A stretch of 64,000 bases of DNA, from assembly GCA_963921825.1 (NCBI GenBank), contig OY997591.1, forward strand, positions 49,311,825 through 49,375,824, in the 5' to 3' direction. The notes under the pieces are model-generated. The model made no database searches. It had not been told where the DNA came from and was given only the letters and a program-made list of their open reading frames with translations. This DNA is from Erodium maritimum. Its lineage: Eukaryota > Streptophyta > Magnoliopsida > Geraniales > Geraniaceae. Within the stretch, counting starts at the first letter, position 1; every line of letters begins with the position of its first letter. The translations under genes and the position numbers were made by a program. Of this stretch, positions 1-11,437 are shown piece by piece.

Positions 1-1337
1 CAATTGAAGTAGAAGCTCAGGAGCTTCGTATAGGTAAGGTCGATCTTCACGGGATTCGCAAACTCCTTGAATACGAGGACCATTCCCCGCTTGAGAGGAT
101 GTTCAAGAAGGTGCCAATAACGCAGCCTCACAATACCTTCTCAGTACATACCCCACTGGTCGCATGGTACCTCCACACAAGCCCACAATGCATCCCCGAT
201 CGTCTCCCATGTTGCCTTTGTCCGAATCAAAGACGACAGACCCTGAGCGTCGACCCATAATTGTAGGCGATCCAATGCAGCCAGGTCCCGAGCATAGGGG
301 TTCAGATCACCGAGCAAGAGGGGGCGCCTATCAAAGCACCAGAGCTCATTGCCCCGGACCCATGATCGCTCATCCGCCGTCCAGAAGTAGAAGCCGAGGA
401 TACCCTGGCCGAGGTCCTTGACAACAAGTCCTTCCACAGCTCGCCTCCACACAGTGGTGATGACACGGAGGATGATATCCTTTCGGGGTGGTTTCAACTC
501 CCACAACTTACCCTCCAGTCCCCACTGCTGTCGGGCGATGAACGAGGAGTAGGTCAGGGAGTACGGGGCCATAACCTTAAACCTCGTCTTCATCCTCGAG
601 TGAGAAAATGAGAGTCCATCCTGGAGGGCCGTCATGGAAGCTAGTAGCTCCGGGAAGGCCACAGCGGGAGGGGAGGGGTTCCTCCAACGAGAGGGCCACC
701 TCCCAGTCACGAGCCATGCCAGCCGAAACAATGCATAGAGAGGGAATAATCGGGATCCTGTCCCGATTGGGAAGACAACGACCCAAGCCCAACGCCTCCA
801 CCGTTGTTCGTGGAAAGTCCTCCATCGGCACCTTCCCACGCACCGGGTCCTGTTGTAGAGGAGGAAGTGGATCGACCTGAGGAGCAAGAACGTAGGTAGG
901 AGATGCAGGAAAGACGGCGTCCTGTGGTGGCGGCGAAAGAGCCAACGAGACGGTTCCGTTGTAGGGAGGAGATGGAGGAGAGTCGGTGGCCTATGGTGGC
1001 GACGGACGAGCCAGCAAGAAGTTGCTTCGGGCGAAGCAACAATCTTCGCCTTCCCCGGACGGTCTCGTCGTGGTTTGCCGGCGATTGGTGGATTGGAGGC
1101 TCCCATGGAGAAGGGAACCAGTGCCGTAGAGGGGGATCGGATCGGTGGACTCGTCGGAGTTGCAGGAAGCTCTGAAGGAGACTCGGTTAGGGTTTGCTTC
1201 AACTTCCTCCTACGCCGGATTTTGAGGCCAGCGGTTCTACGATTGAAGACATAGTCTTCGAGAGAGAATCCTGCACCAGGGCGACGAGACAGGACCGATA
1301 GAGAGTATAACAGTGGTGTCTTCGAAGCTATCGACAA
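1..1337 (-). pseudogene. Decayed DUF4283 retroposon ORF (LINE ORF1-like)
   Basis: A minus-strand reading frame of about 398 codons ends at 141. Its C-terminal third matches the plant DUF4283 pattern: a stretch with VVKDLGQGILGFYFW, then ELWCFDRRPLLLGDL, then LQLWVDAQGLSSL. After the stop at 141 the same frame continues with VRLRYWHLLEHPLKRG, the usual join to a zinc knuckle, so this stop looks like a nonsense change and the protein ran off the window's left edge. Upstream of about residue 230 the frame is Arg/Trp/His-rich, while other minus-strand frames (945-577 and 1042-707) look more protein-like there, so frameshifts are likely. DUF4283 proteins in plants are mostly non-LTR retroelement ORF1 proteins that bind nucleic acid. 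No reverse transcriptase is seen nearby. The 5' limit near 1337-1400 is not defined by any repeat. Confidence 0.68.
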
Positions 1338-1399
1338 CAGAATCAGACCTAAAGAACACCATGATCGCAGATAGTTGGATGAGTAGGACTAAGGTCTAC

Positions 1400-3240
1400 T
1401 CTCAATTAGCGAGAGAACGATATTTAATGTTCAATAATTCATAAACAAACAACTTATTGACTTTCATATTTTCAGATATTGAATTTCAAAGGAACTTCCT
1501 GAAAATGATTGAAAGACATGTTTTTTGAACAATGTATAAAATCACCAAACATGGTTAATGGATCATTGGTCCCCCATTATATGTGAATTTTGGTAGCTCA
1601 AATAGATTGACAATTTCACATAACAAAATAAGTCAATTTGCAACAGGAGAACGTAACTACATATGGACAGGAGGTCCTCGTATCTTTCTCGATCCATGTA
1701 TTGGAAAATTAACTAATATTGACTCAACCGTATGTATATCCAACAACTAGAAAAAACCTTAGTTTGCTAGGTTTTGAATGTTTACTTGGCCCGCAAGTAT
1801 TCTCATCCCCACCAACTCAATGATAGTCTCGAGGTTTACACACTACTCTTCGATTCCATTCCGTATTCTTTATTTTCATCTCTGATTATACTTAATGTAA
1901 ACATTATTTCTATACATATCATTTTTACGACGAAATATTTGTTTGATAAAAAGTATTGAAATGTGTTATATGATACCAATATTCAGTTGATAATTTCAGA
2001 CGATCTTAGAATGAAAACATATTTTGATCAATGCGGAAAATAACATCTAGTATGTTACTCCAAAAATAATTACAATATGAAAGAGTTGACAAAACAAGTC
2101 TACGAAAACAATTCGCACCAGACAAAATTTTGAGAATCTATAGTTAGACAAAGTGCTCTGACTATCCATATATTAAGGGCTATATAATTTGTTTCAACTG
2201 ATGAAAAAAAATCAAATGTGTATGCAACTACTTGGAAGCAATATTGTTAAGGTAGAAGGCAACCTTGAAAGCAATCCGAGAATGTAATAGAAAGACCTAA
2301 CATTGGACCGCTCGAAAGGTGATTAAACCCAAATGGGAGTGGAGATTGAATAGAAATGGTCCCTATCCACTTCAAATATGTTGAGACAGGTGATGTATGC
2401 CACGTCACATACCGTATCTGATGTTGTGTCTCACCGGTGTGAGCTTTCACCGAGAAAGGAGACCTCTATGGCTAACCTACGAAACCTCTCGTTTGAACAG
2501 TCAAATCATCAGGTAACGAGAACACCACATGAGTCATAATTGGCTTTTGGTCGGCTGTTTTGGTGATAAAACCCCAAAAAATATGTCATCCAACTATTTT
2601 CTTAAACATAAACGTGTTCGGATAACTCGTTTTTTGGGACTATGTTTACCCGTTATTTATATAATCCAAAAATAGGGATTTATATTTAGTTTCGATTTTT
2701 ATGTTATTTCAGATAAAAAATGAACATGTGTTAGGCACAGAGTATCTTGAATTCCTAGTACAATCAGATTCAACATGTTCAATGGAGAGGAGAGGAGACC
2801 TTGAGATTCTTTTCTAGAGGTATGAAAACTCTCAAAACCTTATGTTCCAAAAGAGTTCCACGAAGATACAGATTATTAGAGGTAGGGTTCAAGTTGTAAA
2901 CAAACTATATGAGATGGAGGCCTCGACTCGTTGTCATTGCGAGGTTCTAGCATCGGTTCGAATGTCCTCGTTTAAAGATAATCCTAGAAGTTTATTTCTA
3001 GGATGCAAGAAATACAACGCAGTTGTATGAACTAAAACCTTTTCTTTTTGCAACTAGATATCAAAACCATAGATGAACTAGAACAAGCAAAGATTGAAAC
3101 ATTGGATTCTCTTATATATATTTTTCACCTTTAAAATAATAGGCTATATTTTAAACAATTGGATTAGGCAAAATTGATAATTTCAATATTACACTGATAA
3201 TGACATTATGAGACGGTATGATTTTTCATGAAATTAGGAT
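1400..3240. other. AT-rich intergenic DNA, nothing recognised
   Basis: About 1.8 kb of AT-rich sequence. Only short frames occur (for example 1774-1959 and 2842-3030), without a recognisable domain. I saw no terminal repeats, TSD or known transposon ends. Confidence 0.5.
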
Positions 3241-3253
3241 TAAAGTGTTTCTT

Positions 3254-4720
3254 GTTTTTTTTATCAACAAAACATTATATAAATTTTCTCCCCATTCAGA
3301 GAGGGAAGAGGGAGGACAAAGGTTCTAGCTACAGAGTCTTACAAGCCAACGGAAACCAATGAGATAGCAAAATAAATCACAACATGACTGAAATATCTTG
3401 AGCATTTGACTTGAATTCCTATAAAACTACAATTCAGATGATCAACATGAGGATGGCCTTGAAGCACCATGATACTGGCTATCATTTGATGAACTAGACC
3501 AAAGAAATCTGCAGGCAATGAAGGAAGAATCTATATAGAATGGACCTTGATAGAATCTGAATTTGCAAGAAATTGCTGAATTCTCACAACTGCAACACCA
3601 GGCCAATGATAATGAAATCAATATCGCAATCTGAACAAAACGGTATAAGGATATGCAATGATGAAGGATGGAGATATTGGTTGCCCATATTTAGATTATA
3701 TCCCAATTTTGTGGGTCAACACCTCCTGTAGATATTGAAAGGATGATGATCCTTGAATAATGCTCTATATGATGATGAACTGCATGAAAAGATGTTGCTG
3801 TAAATTCCACAATCCAACTCTAGGCCAACTGAAAGACTACAAAATGTGATGAAGAGTTGCTTTGTAGAGAGTTGAAAAGGAAAATATACCAGGAAAGAAC
3901 TAGAAAACGAGGAACACTCATATCCTAAGAGCTAATGCCCACACAAAAAAATAACCAACTGAAAGGGAAAAGAAAACCCACACACCAAACAAATAGAGAG
4001 AAGCAAAAGATGAGAAGCCTTACCAATCCTCACCCACGTCCCTTCCTGAAACCCCAAGATGAAACATATTAATAGGGATGCAAATAACCATCACTACAGG
4101 CTTACCAACACAAAACAAAACCGGAGTTCCACCCAAGAACAAAGTTCAACAAGACTGAAAAGATTTCTACCCCAATATTAGGTTGACTAAATATTTCTTG
4201 ACTTTGCTCTTGAACAACTTGTGGGAGATGAAGTCCAAATATGATATGGGAAGTAATAATTCTGATCAAAATATGGTCATTCCCAACTATAGGATTTACT
4301 TTGAATTTTGAGGCATATGACAGATGAATCTACTCAAAGGCCTTGAAAAATAGCCTCATTTCTAGCAAGCCAAATTTGTCAACAGTTCAGCTTCAAAATA
4401 TTACCCCAATTTTTTTTTATATCTATGAGGGACCAAATAATACCAATATGTGATCATAAGTTTGTCACTGGCAGAATTTACCCAAGAAAATCCCGACCAA
4501 TCAACCACCAAACACCAGGCCTCCCATGCTTTCTAACAATGTAATAGTATGTGACCTGTATCTTCTAGATCCCAAGAACAACTGGGGAAGAACATACCAT
4601 TGAGATTAATTTCCATTCCCCTAACTTCCAAGAAGAATTTAGATGGAATTTTTCAAGAGATGTCATCCAACAAAAGACTGTGATTTTTGAGGGAACACTA
4701 GGACTCACAAAATCTACCTT
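3254..4720 (-). mobile_element. LINE (L1-type) 3' fragment, minus strand
   Basis: On the minus strand, 4560-4330 encodes the end of a LINE ORF2: a zf-RVT signature containing DLEDTGHILLHC, then SGFSWV, then RNEAIFQG. It aligns with the same region of the full-length LINE at 41887-42423 (DLEDASHTLMHC). About 1 kb of 3' UTR follows and ends in TTTTGTTGATAAAAAAAA at 3254-3270. The endonuclease and reverse transcriptase domains are absent, so this is a 5'-truncated copy. I found no target-site duplication. The 5' edge near 4720 is approximate. Confidence 0.72.
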
Positions 4721-4851
4721 AATAATATTACTCTTAATTTGTCATCCTCTACTTATCATGTTAGAACGGTGAATTTATGTTGTTTTGTTATGTATAATTT
4801 TTTTTGCATAATTAGTTGTTAATGCTCGGAGAAAAAAATGTTAAGAACGTA

Positions 4852-6187
4852 GGATCATGTACGAACCCCTTCTCTCTAGATTCTTCTGCAACCCTAGAAA
4901 AGTTTCCCCCTTCTCTCTTCTTTGTTGCTGCCGGTGTCTTCATTGGCCTGGCCATGAGAGCCACTAGTGGTGCTCCTCCCACCCGATCTCCATTTCTCCT
5001 TGACCAATTTTTCTTTCTCCTCAACCTACTTCTGCCCTTCCCTCCTCCTATCTCTTGGCCGCACATCTTCACCGGTGTTTTGGTCTGATTTATATGTGGC
5101 AGATCCTTCCTCACCGATCTGGTGATGTTGAGCACAGATCTACCTTCCATCTTTGGTTCCTTCTCTTAGGGTTTTTATTTTCTTCACGTTGCTTCTCCCC
5201 CTTTTGTTGTCTCCGTCGGTTTGGTCTTTGGGCTTTGTTGTGGTTCCATTGTGGGTTCTGAGCTTTTAGATCTGGTTTAGAGCTCTTCGGTTGGAGTTGT
5301 AGTTGTGGAATGATTTGGATCTCAGATATGTCATCGAGTTCTCATTGGCGTAGTGACCTTCGCTTGCCCCTTCGTCCCTGCTTCATACAAGATCGCCTTT
5401 TCTCTTGTGGTCGTCGTACGGGTGTTGGCCTGTGTCGAGATTTGATTCCTTCAGATCAGATATGAGGGACGTCGGTGGCTTCTTTCTTTCTTCGTGAAGG
5501 TCAGTTTGGTAAGAACCCTTTTTCTTTGCATCTCTTCTTATGACCCTGGCCCTCCTCCTTGTCTAATTGATTTTGTAATTTTTTCTCGGTGTTGGCCGGA
5601 TTTACTTATCGATGGGGTGGGGGGGGGGGGGGGGTGGGGGGGTGGGGTTGGTGAGTATAGGTGTTGTCGGTGTTATGGATTCCTCCTGATTTGTTAATCT
5701 CGTCTTACTCTCGGTATCATCTTGATACTAGCTCACCACCTTTTTGGGGATTTTCTCTCAATGTATGCTGGAGGAGTCTTAACCTTGGTTTCGGTGAGCT
5801 GAGTGTGAGTCGGGTTTTATCAGACTGGGGACTATTTCCGGGTTTTCATTTGATTATTGGGTTTTGGTGTTGGGCTTTGGAAGCTTTATATCTCTTTTCC
5901 TCTACTGTTCTGTGGTTTTTCTGGGTGGTTTTGTTTGATTTTGTTTCTTGTTTGTTTTAGTAGTTGGACCTTGTTGGCTTAGTGCACTTATTTTTGGTTT
6001 TATCTGATTCTAGATCTTGTTGGTTTACTTCCCCTTGTTGGGATAGTTTGTATTCTTATCTGTTCTTGTCACTTACTCTATGCTAAGCTAGAGATTGCCT
6101 TTGTTTGTAAGTAACTGTTCTTGAGTGTTTCCCTTGGCCTTGTCTTTTTTACAAAGGCAAGGTCCATAAAAATTTACTGATAAAAAA
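4852..6187 (+). mobile_element. Non-coding retroposon with LINE-like 3' end
   Basis: A pyrimidine-rich, protein-free block starts just after AAGAACGTA (4843-4851) and ends in TTTACTGATAAAAAAAA directly followed by AAGAACGTA again (6188-6196). A 9-bp flanking repeat beside an A-tail is what target-primed reverse transcription leaves. The 3' terminus resembles those of the LINEs in this window (TGATAAAA), so it may have been mobilised in trans by them or be an internally deleted LINE. Frames such as 4816-5088 and 5661-5960 are Leu/Phe/Pro-rich and match nothing I recognise. The TSD is short, so chance is not excluded. Confidence 0.55.
5619..5642 (+). repeat. Poly(G) tract
   Basis: A run of 16 G, a T, then 7 G lies inside the retroposon at 4852-6187. 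Exact length may be uncertain from sequencing. Confidence 0.9.
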
Positions 6188-6234
6188 AAGAACGTAAAAG
6201 AAAAATTGTCAAAGTGAACAAAATATTACTCTAG

Positions 6235-7117
6235 AGCTTTCTAGAGAGAGAGTCAGTGGCCTCTCTCTAGAAAAACCTACACCCCCTTCATCCGCACGCC
6301 GCCACTCGTTGCTCCTTTCTCCGTCGGTGGCTTTCTTGTTCTCCTTGACCATGGCGGTTGCTGGCGGTGGCAAGCTTCCTTTTGTGTTCCCTTCGTCCTC
6401 TCTACCTTCATTCGTTGAAGCTTAGTGCGGTTCTCTTCTCTCCGACGGTGGTGCGGTGCCCAGATCTGATCGTGGGACGTCCTTCTCGCATGCATCGACG
6501 CGGATCTGGTGCACTCCACCTTGTTCGTGTTGATGGGTCCTTTTCACGGCGTCGGGGCGTCTCGATTCGGGCCGTGGGATGCCTTTCATCACTTTCCTCG
6601 ATGATGATTGTCGAGGATCTGGACACCTGCGTTGTGTTGAAGGTTGCTCCTCTGGCGTAGCTGTGGTGGTGGATTTCTCCTTAGATCCCGGTGAATGATT
6701 CAGATCCGGTCGTGGGTCAAGTTTCTTTCTACGTGGAGGATCCTTGCGGTTTTGCCGACTTCGCTGTTGAGACGATCTATGCTCAACCTTGGTTGCTCTG
6801 TCCTTGGATTTGGATCCAGATTTGAGGCTTCTTCTTAACAGGGTTTGCCTTGCGAGGTCGGAGGTAAGGTTCTCCCCTTTCCTTCTTTCTTTGTCATTGA
6901 TATATTCTCTCCTCCCTTGACTCCAATTTCCGATTGACCTTCCTTCTTCCCGTATGCATGGTGCTACGTGCTGGCCGGTTAAGAGGTGTTGGCCGCCGAC
7001 GAGACTCTGGGACTTTTTTCCTCTGAAAGTCTATTGGTTGATTGGATTGGCTTTTAGGGTTCTGGTGGATCCCTTTTGCCCTCAAGAAACTCCTTCAAAC
7101 ATGCCCAAAGATGAGCT
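6235..7117 (+). other. GC-rich retroposon-like block, split by a solo LTR
   Basis: A GC-richer block begins with a CTCTAGAG-rich stretch and resembles the 5' parts of plant retroposons in composition (Ser/Arg/Leu-rich frames at 6358-6660 and 6408-6626). No domain is recognisable. The solo LTR at 7118-10110 interrupts it, and the sequence from 10116 should be its continuation. The far end is undefined. This could equally be a decayed DUF4283-type ORF or non-coding DNA. Confidence 0.35.
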
Positions 7118-10110
7118 TGTCACGCCCCAATTTCAATAAAACCGAACTCGGGACGCGAACGTTTAAAAAGATACAACACTTGAAACCTGTTTTGAATAAA
7201 CACTTTGAAACATCATTTGTTCAACAAAATAGTATTTACAGCTTAAAACATGTCCCAACAAGTGGACAAAAGTATGGTATCCGTCGCTAGACTCAAAATA
7301 AACCCAGAATCCCGCTCCTAGCTCTTCAAGCTTCAAAAGCTCACCTAGTCCAACCTGCGATCAGTACCTGTAGGAAAAGCAGCTAGGGGTGAGCGTTCGC
7401 TCACCACCACGGATAACAGACTGACCACGGCATAATTAGCAGACAATGCCGGTAACACCCACAACAAACTCAACTCCGGGGATCACTGTCCCCAACTCAA
7501 GCACTTCGACTGACAAACACCCACGGTGACCTTCCTCGAACGACTCAACACTCAAACACATAAGTAGACCCGACACAACGATTGACAACCTCTTCCCAAG
7601 ACTCAAAAGACCACCACGCAACACCCAAGATCACAAAGGATCGCACACCAAAACAAGATCACAAAGGATCACACACCAAACAAGATCACAAAGGATCACA
7701 CACCAAACAAGATCACAAAGGATCGCATACCAGCTGCTCAGTAACCAATCTCTGTCCCTCGCCCTTTCCGATCCCAGTCGGGCCAGGCGGTCGACCTGTC
7801 TCAGGCACTCATGGCCTCCCAAGACACACCAACAGTAAAACACGGACTCAACAGCCTCACAGGCACCCACGGCCTCCCAAGACACACCGACAGTAAAACA
7901 CGGACTCAACAGCCCCACAGGCACTCACGGCCTCCCAAGACACACTGACAGTAACTCACGGGCTCAACAACCCCACGGGCACTCACGGCCACTCAAACCA
8001 CCAACAGCAAAGACACGGGTTCACAACCCCACGGGCACTCATGGCCACCCAAAACACCAAAGGTAAAGACACGGGTTCAACGACCCCACGGGCACTCATG
8101 GCCACCCAAAACTCGACAATAATACACGCTCGCAACTTACCGAGACTCTAACTCGTAAGCCAGCTAAGAATGCTTGCAACCCCCCGAGATTCTAACTCGG
8201 TCAGGCCAGCCAAAGACACCAACCTTAGTACACGGGCTCTCATGGCCACCCAAGACACAACAGTAATACCCGGGCTCTCACGGCCACCTAAGACACGACA
8301 GTAATACACGGGCTCTCATGGCCACCCAAGACATAATTACACAAACAACCTCTGGCATAACCAATGCCTCCAACAATCCTAATATCAACAGTTTCACAAT
8401 CAACCTCCGGGCATGGTCATATGCCTCCAGTACTCCTAACATCGATAAGTTCACAATCAACCTCCGGGCATGGTCATATGCCTCCAGTAATTCTAATAAC
8501 GCTAAGTTCTCTGATCCTACGACACTACTAAGTGTCACATGCATTTCCAATATTTTCTACGTTCCCGTATCATGCATTTCTAATGTTCGATAACCTACTC
8601 AACCCACGACACCCCGGTGTCACATGCAATTCTACAGTTAACTTTCCCTAGTCAGGGCCGAGATCCGGCTACTTTTCCCTACCTCGTGCGTGTTCTTCAA
8701 AAGTTCCCAAATAAGCCACGACGTGATCTCCGTCACTCGCCTAGCTTTCCTTGGCCCCGGTCCGCAGCACGATCTAAAAGAACATAATTTAAAGGCACTT
8801 AACAACTCGCAGGAATAAACTGAAAATCATTAAACTTGATGCCCAAACTTAGCCCCGACAATGTCGATCACTCCCAAACTCCCCAAATACTCGACATTGT
8901 CGATAAGGGACCCGTAAAGGCCCGATTCGCCCGACATGGCGAATCTGCCCGGGTTTTGTAAATGCCCTTCCGGGGCTCCAAAAATTCCCGTTTTCGTTTC
9001 TACGGTCTTAGAATAATTCAAGGGTCCCAATGTACTTGACCGAATCGAATTCCGACTCCCGAGTCAATTAATTTCCGTTTCAAGTTTCTAAAACCCGTTG
9101 AATGCAACTTTCGCATTTTAATTTTGATTCGGTTGTGGATAAATGGTCCGAGGAACGTTCTAAACCACCCGAACACAAGAACCCGATACCCGGGCATGTG
9201 GGCCCCACACGACCATAATGGGATAAATTCCCTTTTCGCCCCAAAACGTTCCTAACGAACTCCAAACCTCAACCATTCATCTTTAAACCATTCTTAAACA
9301 AAACCCAACCTTAATCAACCCATTTAAACTCAAACCCTAAAATTCAAATGTTCCAAAACGAAAATCGGTTAGATGCTCACCGTAGAGAATGTCGATGTGA
9401 GCTTGAATCTTCTATCGTTGAGACGATCCAACGGTTTGGTCGACGAGAATCACCAAAACCCTAAACTTTCTTCTCCTTTTCTCGCCACCTTCTCTCCTCT
9501 TTCTAACCCCTTTCTCTCTCTTCAACTCCCCCTTTTAGTTTCTGTTTTGCCGAAACCACCTAAACCTTCCCTTTTATTTGTTTTTAAAAAAATCAAATCT
9601 AACTCCCTTATTTACAACTACCACACATTCTTCTTTTTGTTTTGTTCAATGTTACCTAACACCACCACATTGATGACGTGTGGCAAAGTGGGTCCCACAC
9701 CTTTTGGAAAATATCTCCTAAATATTTTCCAATCAGATTCGCGAAATTCGGACGTTTCGGGCCCCGAACGAGCACTTTTTCCAAGAAATTACGAAACTTC
9801 ACGGGGTACAAGGAAACGGCTCAACTAAGACCGCTGCGACGACGCCTAAGCTTTTTGGATCCAAAACGGTCCTCGAATGGACCAAAACGTCGCCCGGTTG
9901 ACTTTTCCAAGCGAAAAGTCAACATTTCCCAAATTGATCAGAAAGTTGCCCTGAGTCCCCCGGAACTCACTTTGGTCGATATCGGGGTCAACTTAAGTCC
10001 GGTATGACCCTCGGGGTCCAATTCCGGTTCAATTCAGTGTCTGCTCAAATTTTTTAAATTTTCCTGTTTTTCGCAGGTTTGACTGGCATTGACCGAGAGT
10101 GGTTATTACA
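7118..10110 (-). mobile_element. Solo LTR of a long-LTR Ty3/gypsy element (Tekay/Del-like)
   Basis: About 3.0 kb with TG...CA ends, minus orientation. It aligns along its length with the LTRs of the two-LTR element at 31747-41155. The flanking 5-mers GAGCT (7113-7117) and GAGCC (10111-10115) agree at four of five positions, fitting a 5-bp TSD that has since changed. No internal region is present, so it is a solo LTR formed by LTR-LTR recombination. Imperfect tandem repeats lie at about 7800-8330, and a conserved palindrome, GTGAGCGTTCGCTCAC, at 7389-7404. It is a fossil with no coding capacity of its own. Confidence 0.85.
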
Positions 10111-10115
10111 GAGCC

Positions 10116-10474
10116 TCTATCCATTAACTGATGGAGTGTCTCACCAACTAAAGTGAAGAGTAGAGGAAATAATGAGCAACCATGTCTCAATTTTTTTATA
10201 TAATAAAAGTAATAAAACAAAGACTTCAAATAAAAAAAACTATATAATTTGGTTCTTATGTCACAACTTCTTCCCTTTATCATTAATTTACTATTCACAT
10301 ACAAGCTCATCATCATCACCATTTTCTTTATTTTCACCTGATTCAGTAATATTTATAGATTCTTACTCTTCACTATAGTTTTCTATCATATTCCTCTTCA
10401 TTATCAATTGTTCCTACTTTATCTAATTGTTGACCTTGAATCAAGGCCATGCCAATGACCTCCTCGTCAAACAT
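10116..10474. other. Unassigned sequence right of the solo LTR
   Basis: Continuation of the block that the solo LTR interrupts, then AT-rich DNA. No domain, repeat or RNA gene is recognisable. Confidence 0.4.
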
Positions 10475-10850
10475 TTATCCCGGAGTAGAAGATTTTGTCT
10501 CTTCATCCTCGACCGATTGATAACATCCATATGTATGTCGTTCATTATCAGTTATCATGTTATGTAGGATAATACAGTCATCGATGATATCTGAGATGTT
10601 GACATGATTGGGTAATAATTTGCTAACGAGCTTACATAACATCAAATACTCGTTCGACATCCTTTTTTGTCCCCTCTTGGTATTGAGAAACATGTGTGCT
10701 TATCCGACATGGGTACTTGTATTGTTTTTACTAGTATCGTCTAAGGTGGTCTACAGAAAAACCACTATCACCGAGGAAACAAAAACTAGTAATTTTAGAG
10801 GCGACACTGATAATGTAGAAGAAGAGAATGTTAAGGATGAGTCTTTTAAT
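10475..10850 (-). pseudogene. PIF/Harbinger transposase C-terminal remnant
   Basis: On the minus strand 10693-10475 reads IIDDCIILHNMITDNER, the hallmark C-terminal block of plant DDE_Tnp_4 (HARBI1-like) transposases, where the family consensus is close to ACIILHNMIVEDER. Upstream, in other frames, come FLGDSGFSVDHL (the family's LGDSGYP-like block) and TKKDVERVFDV (the KDVERAFGVL-like block). The order is right for the family, but the frame changes at least once between blocks, so the copy is dead. The catalytic N-terminal two thirds are not seen, and no terminal inverted repeats or 3-bp TSD could be assigned. Confidence 0.72.
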
Positions 10851-10919
10851 ATAATTTATTTTAAGTAACTTCATTATGTAATTGTGGATTCTTTTATTAA
10901 AGTTCAAAGACATATGTTT

Positions 10920-11437
10920 TAATAAAAACCGTATCCATGTTCGACAATGTTTTAGATGATTCTGATTTATTTAATGCATTGTTCACTGATCTACTCACCA
11001 AGAGCTGGAGCGTTGAAATATTTTGGCGATGTATTGTTGACTAACGATTCAGACGTATACGACAAAGACGCGAAATAAGATTAGTAAAATTTGGAGACTA
11101 TCTCGATGTCATATGACTCACCTGTTATGGATGCTCTAAAAATCATATATGTATGTCTGGATTTTGTATCAAGTAAATATAAATTAGATGAGTATGCATA
11201 TATATATATCGTGACATCATAAACTACTATATTTTATTGAATAAAATTATATCAAGTATATATAGGGACATATTCAAGTAAAAACATTTGTGTGATACAA
11301 ATTAAGAACTTATTTGTTGTCCGAGCAGAGGCGATCATGGGTTCCAAAATTGAGCAAAGGAAGAAAAGGGGTAGGCCAAACTCGGTGTCAACGAGAAAGG
11401 ATGTCAACGGGAGACTTTAGCTGCCTTAGAACTGATT
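10920..11437. other. AT-rich spacer leading into an element-rich stretch
   Basis: AT-rich to about 11300 with a (TA)n run near 11200. From about 11330 the plus strand has a short basic stretch reading RKKRGRP, AT-hook-like. It may belong to the LINE whose tail reappears at 16355, because the Athila-type element between them is bounded by a direct repeat (GGTGT). That assignment is an inference. Confidence 0.4.

Noticed and set aside
141-1337. 398-codon frame as an intact host gene.
   Set aside because: The DUF4283 similarity continues past its stop codon, the N-terminal half is compositionally odd, and better-looking pieces lie in other frames. It is a decayed retroposon ORF.
7582-7924. Frames of about 100 codons on both strands with repeated HTKQDHKGS-like units.
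   Set aside because: They are translations of a tandem repeat inside a solo LTR.
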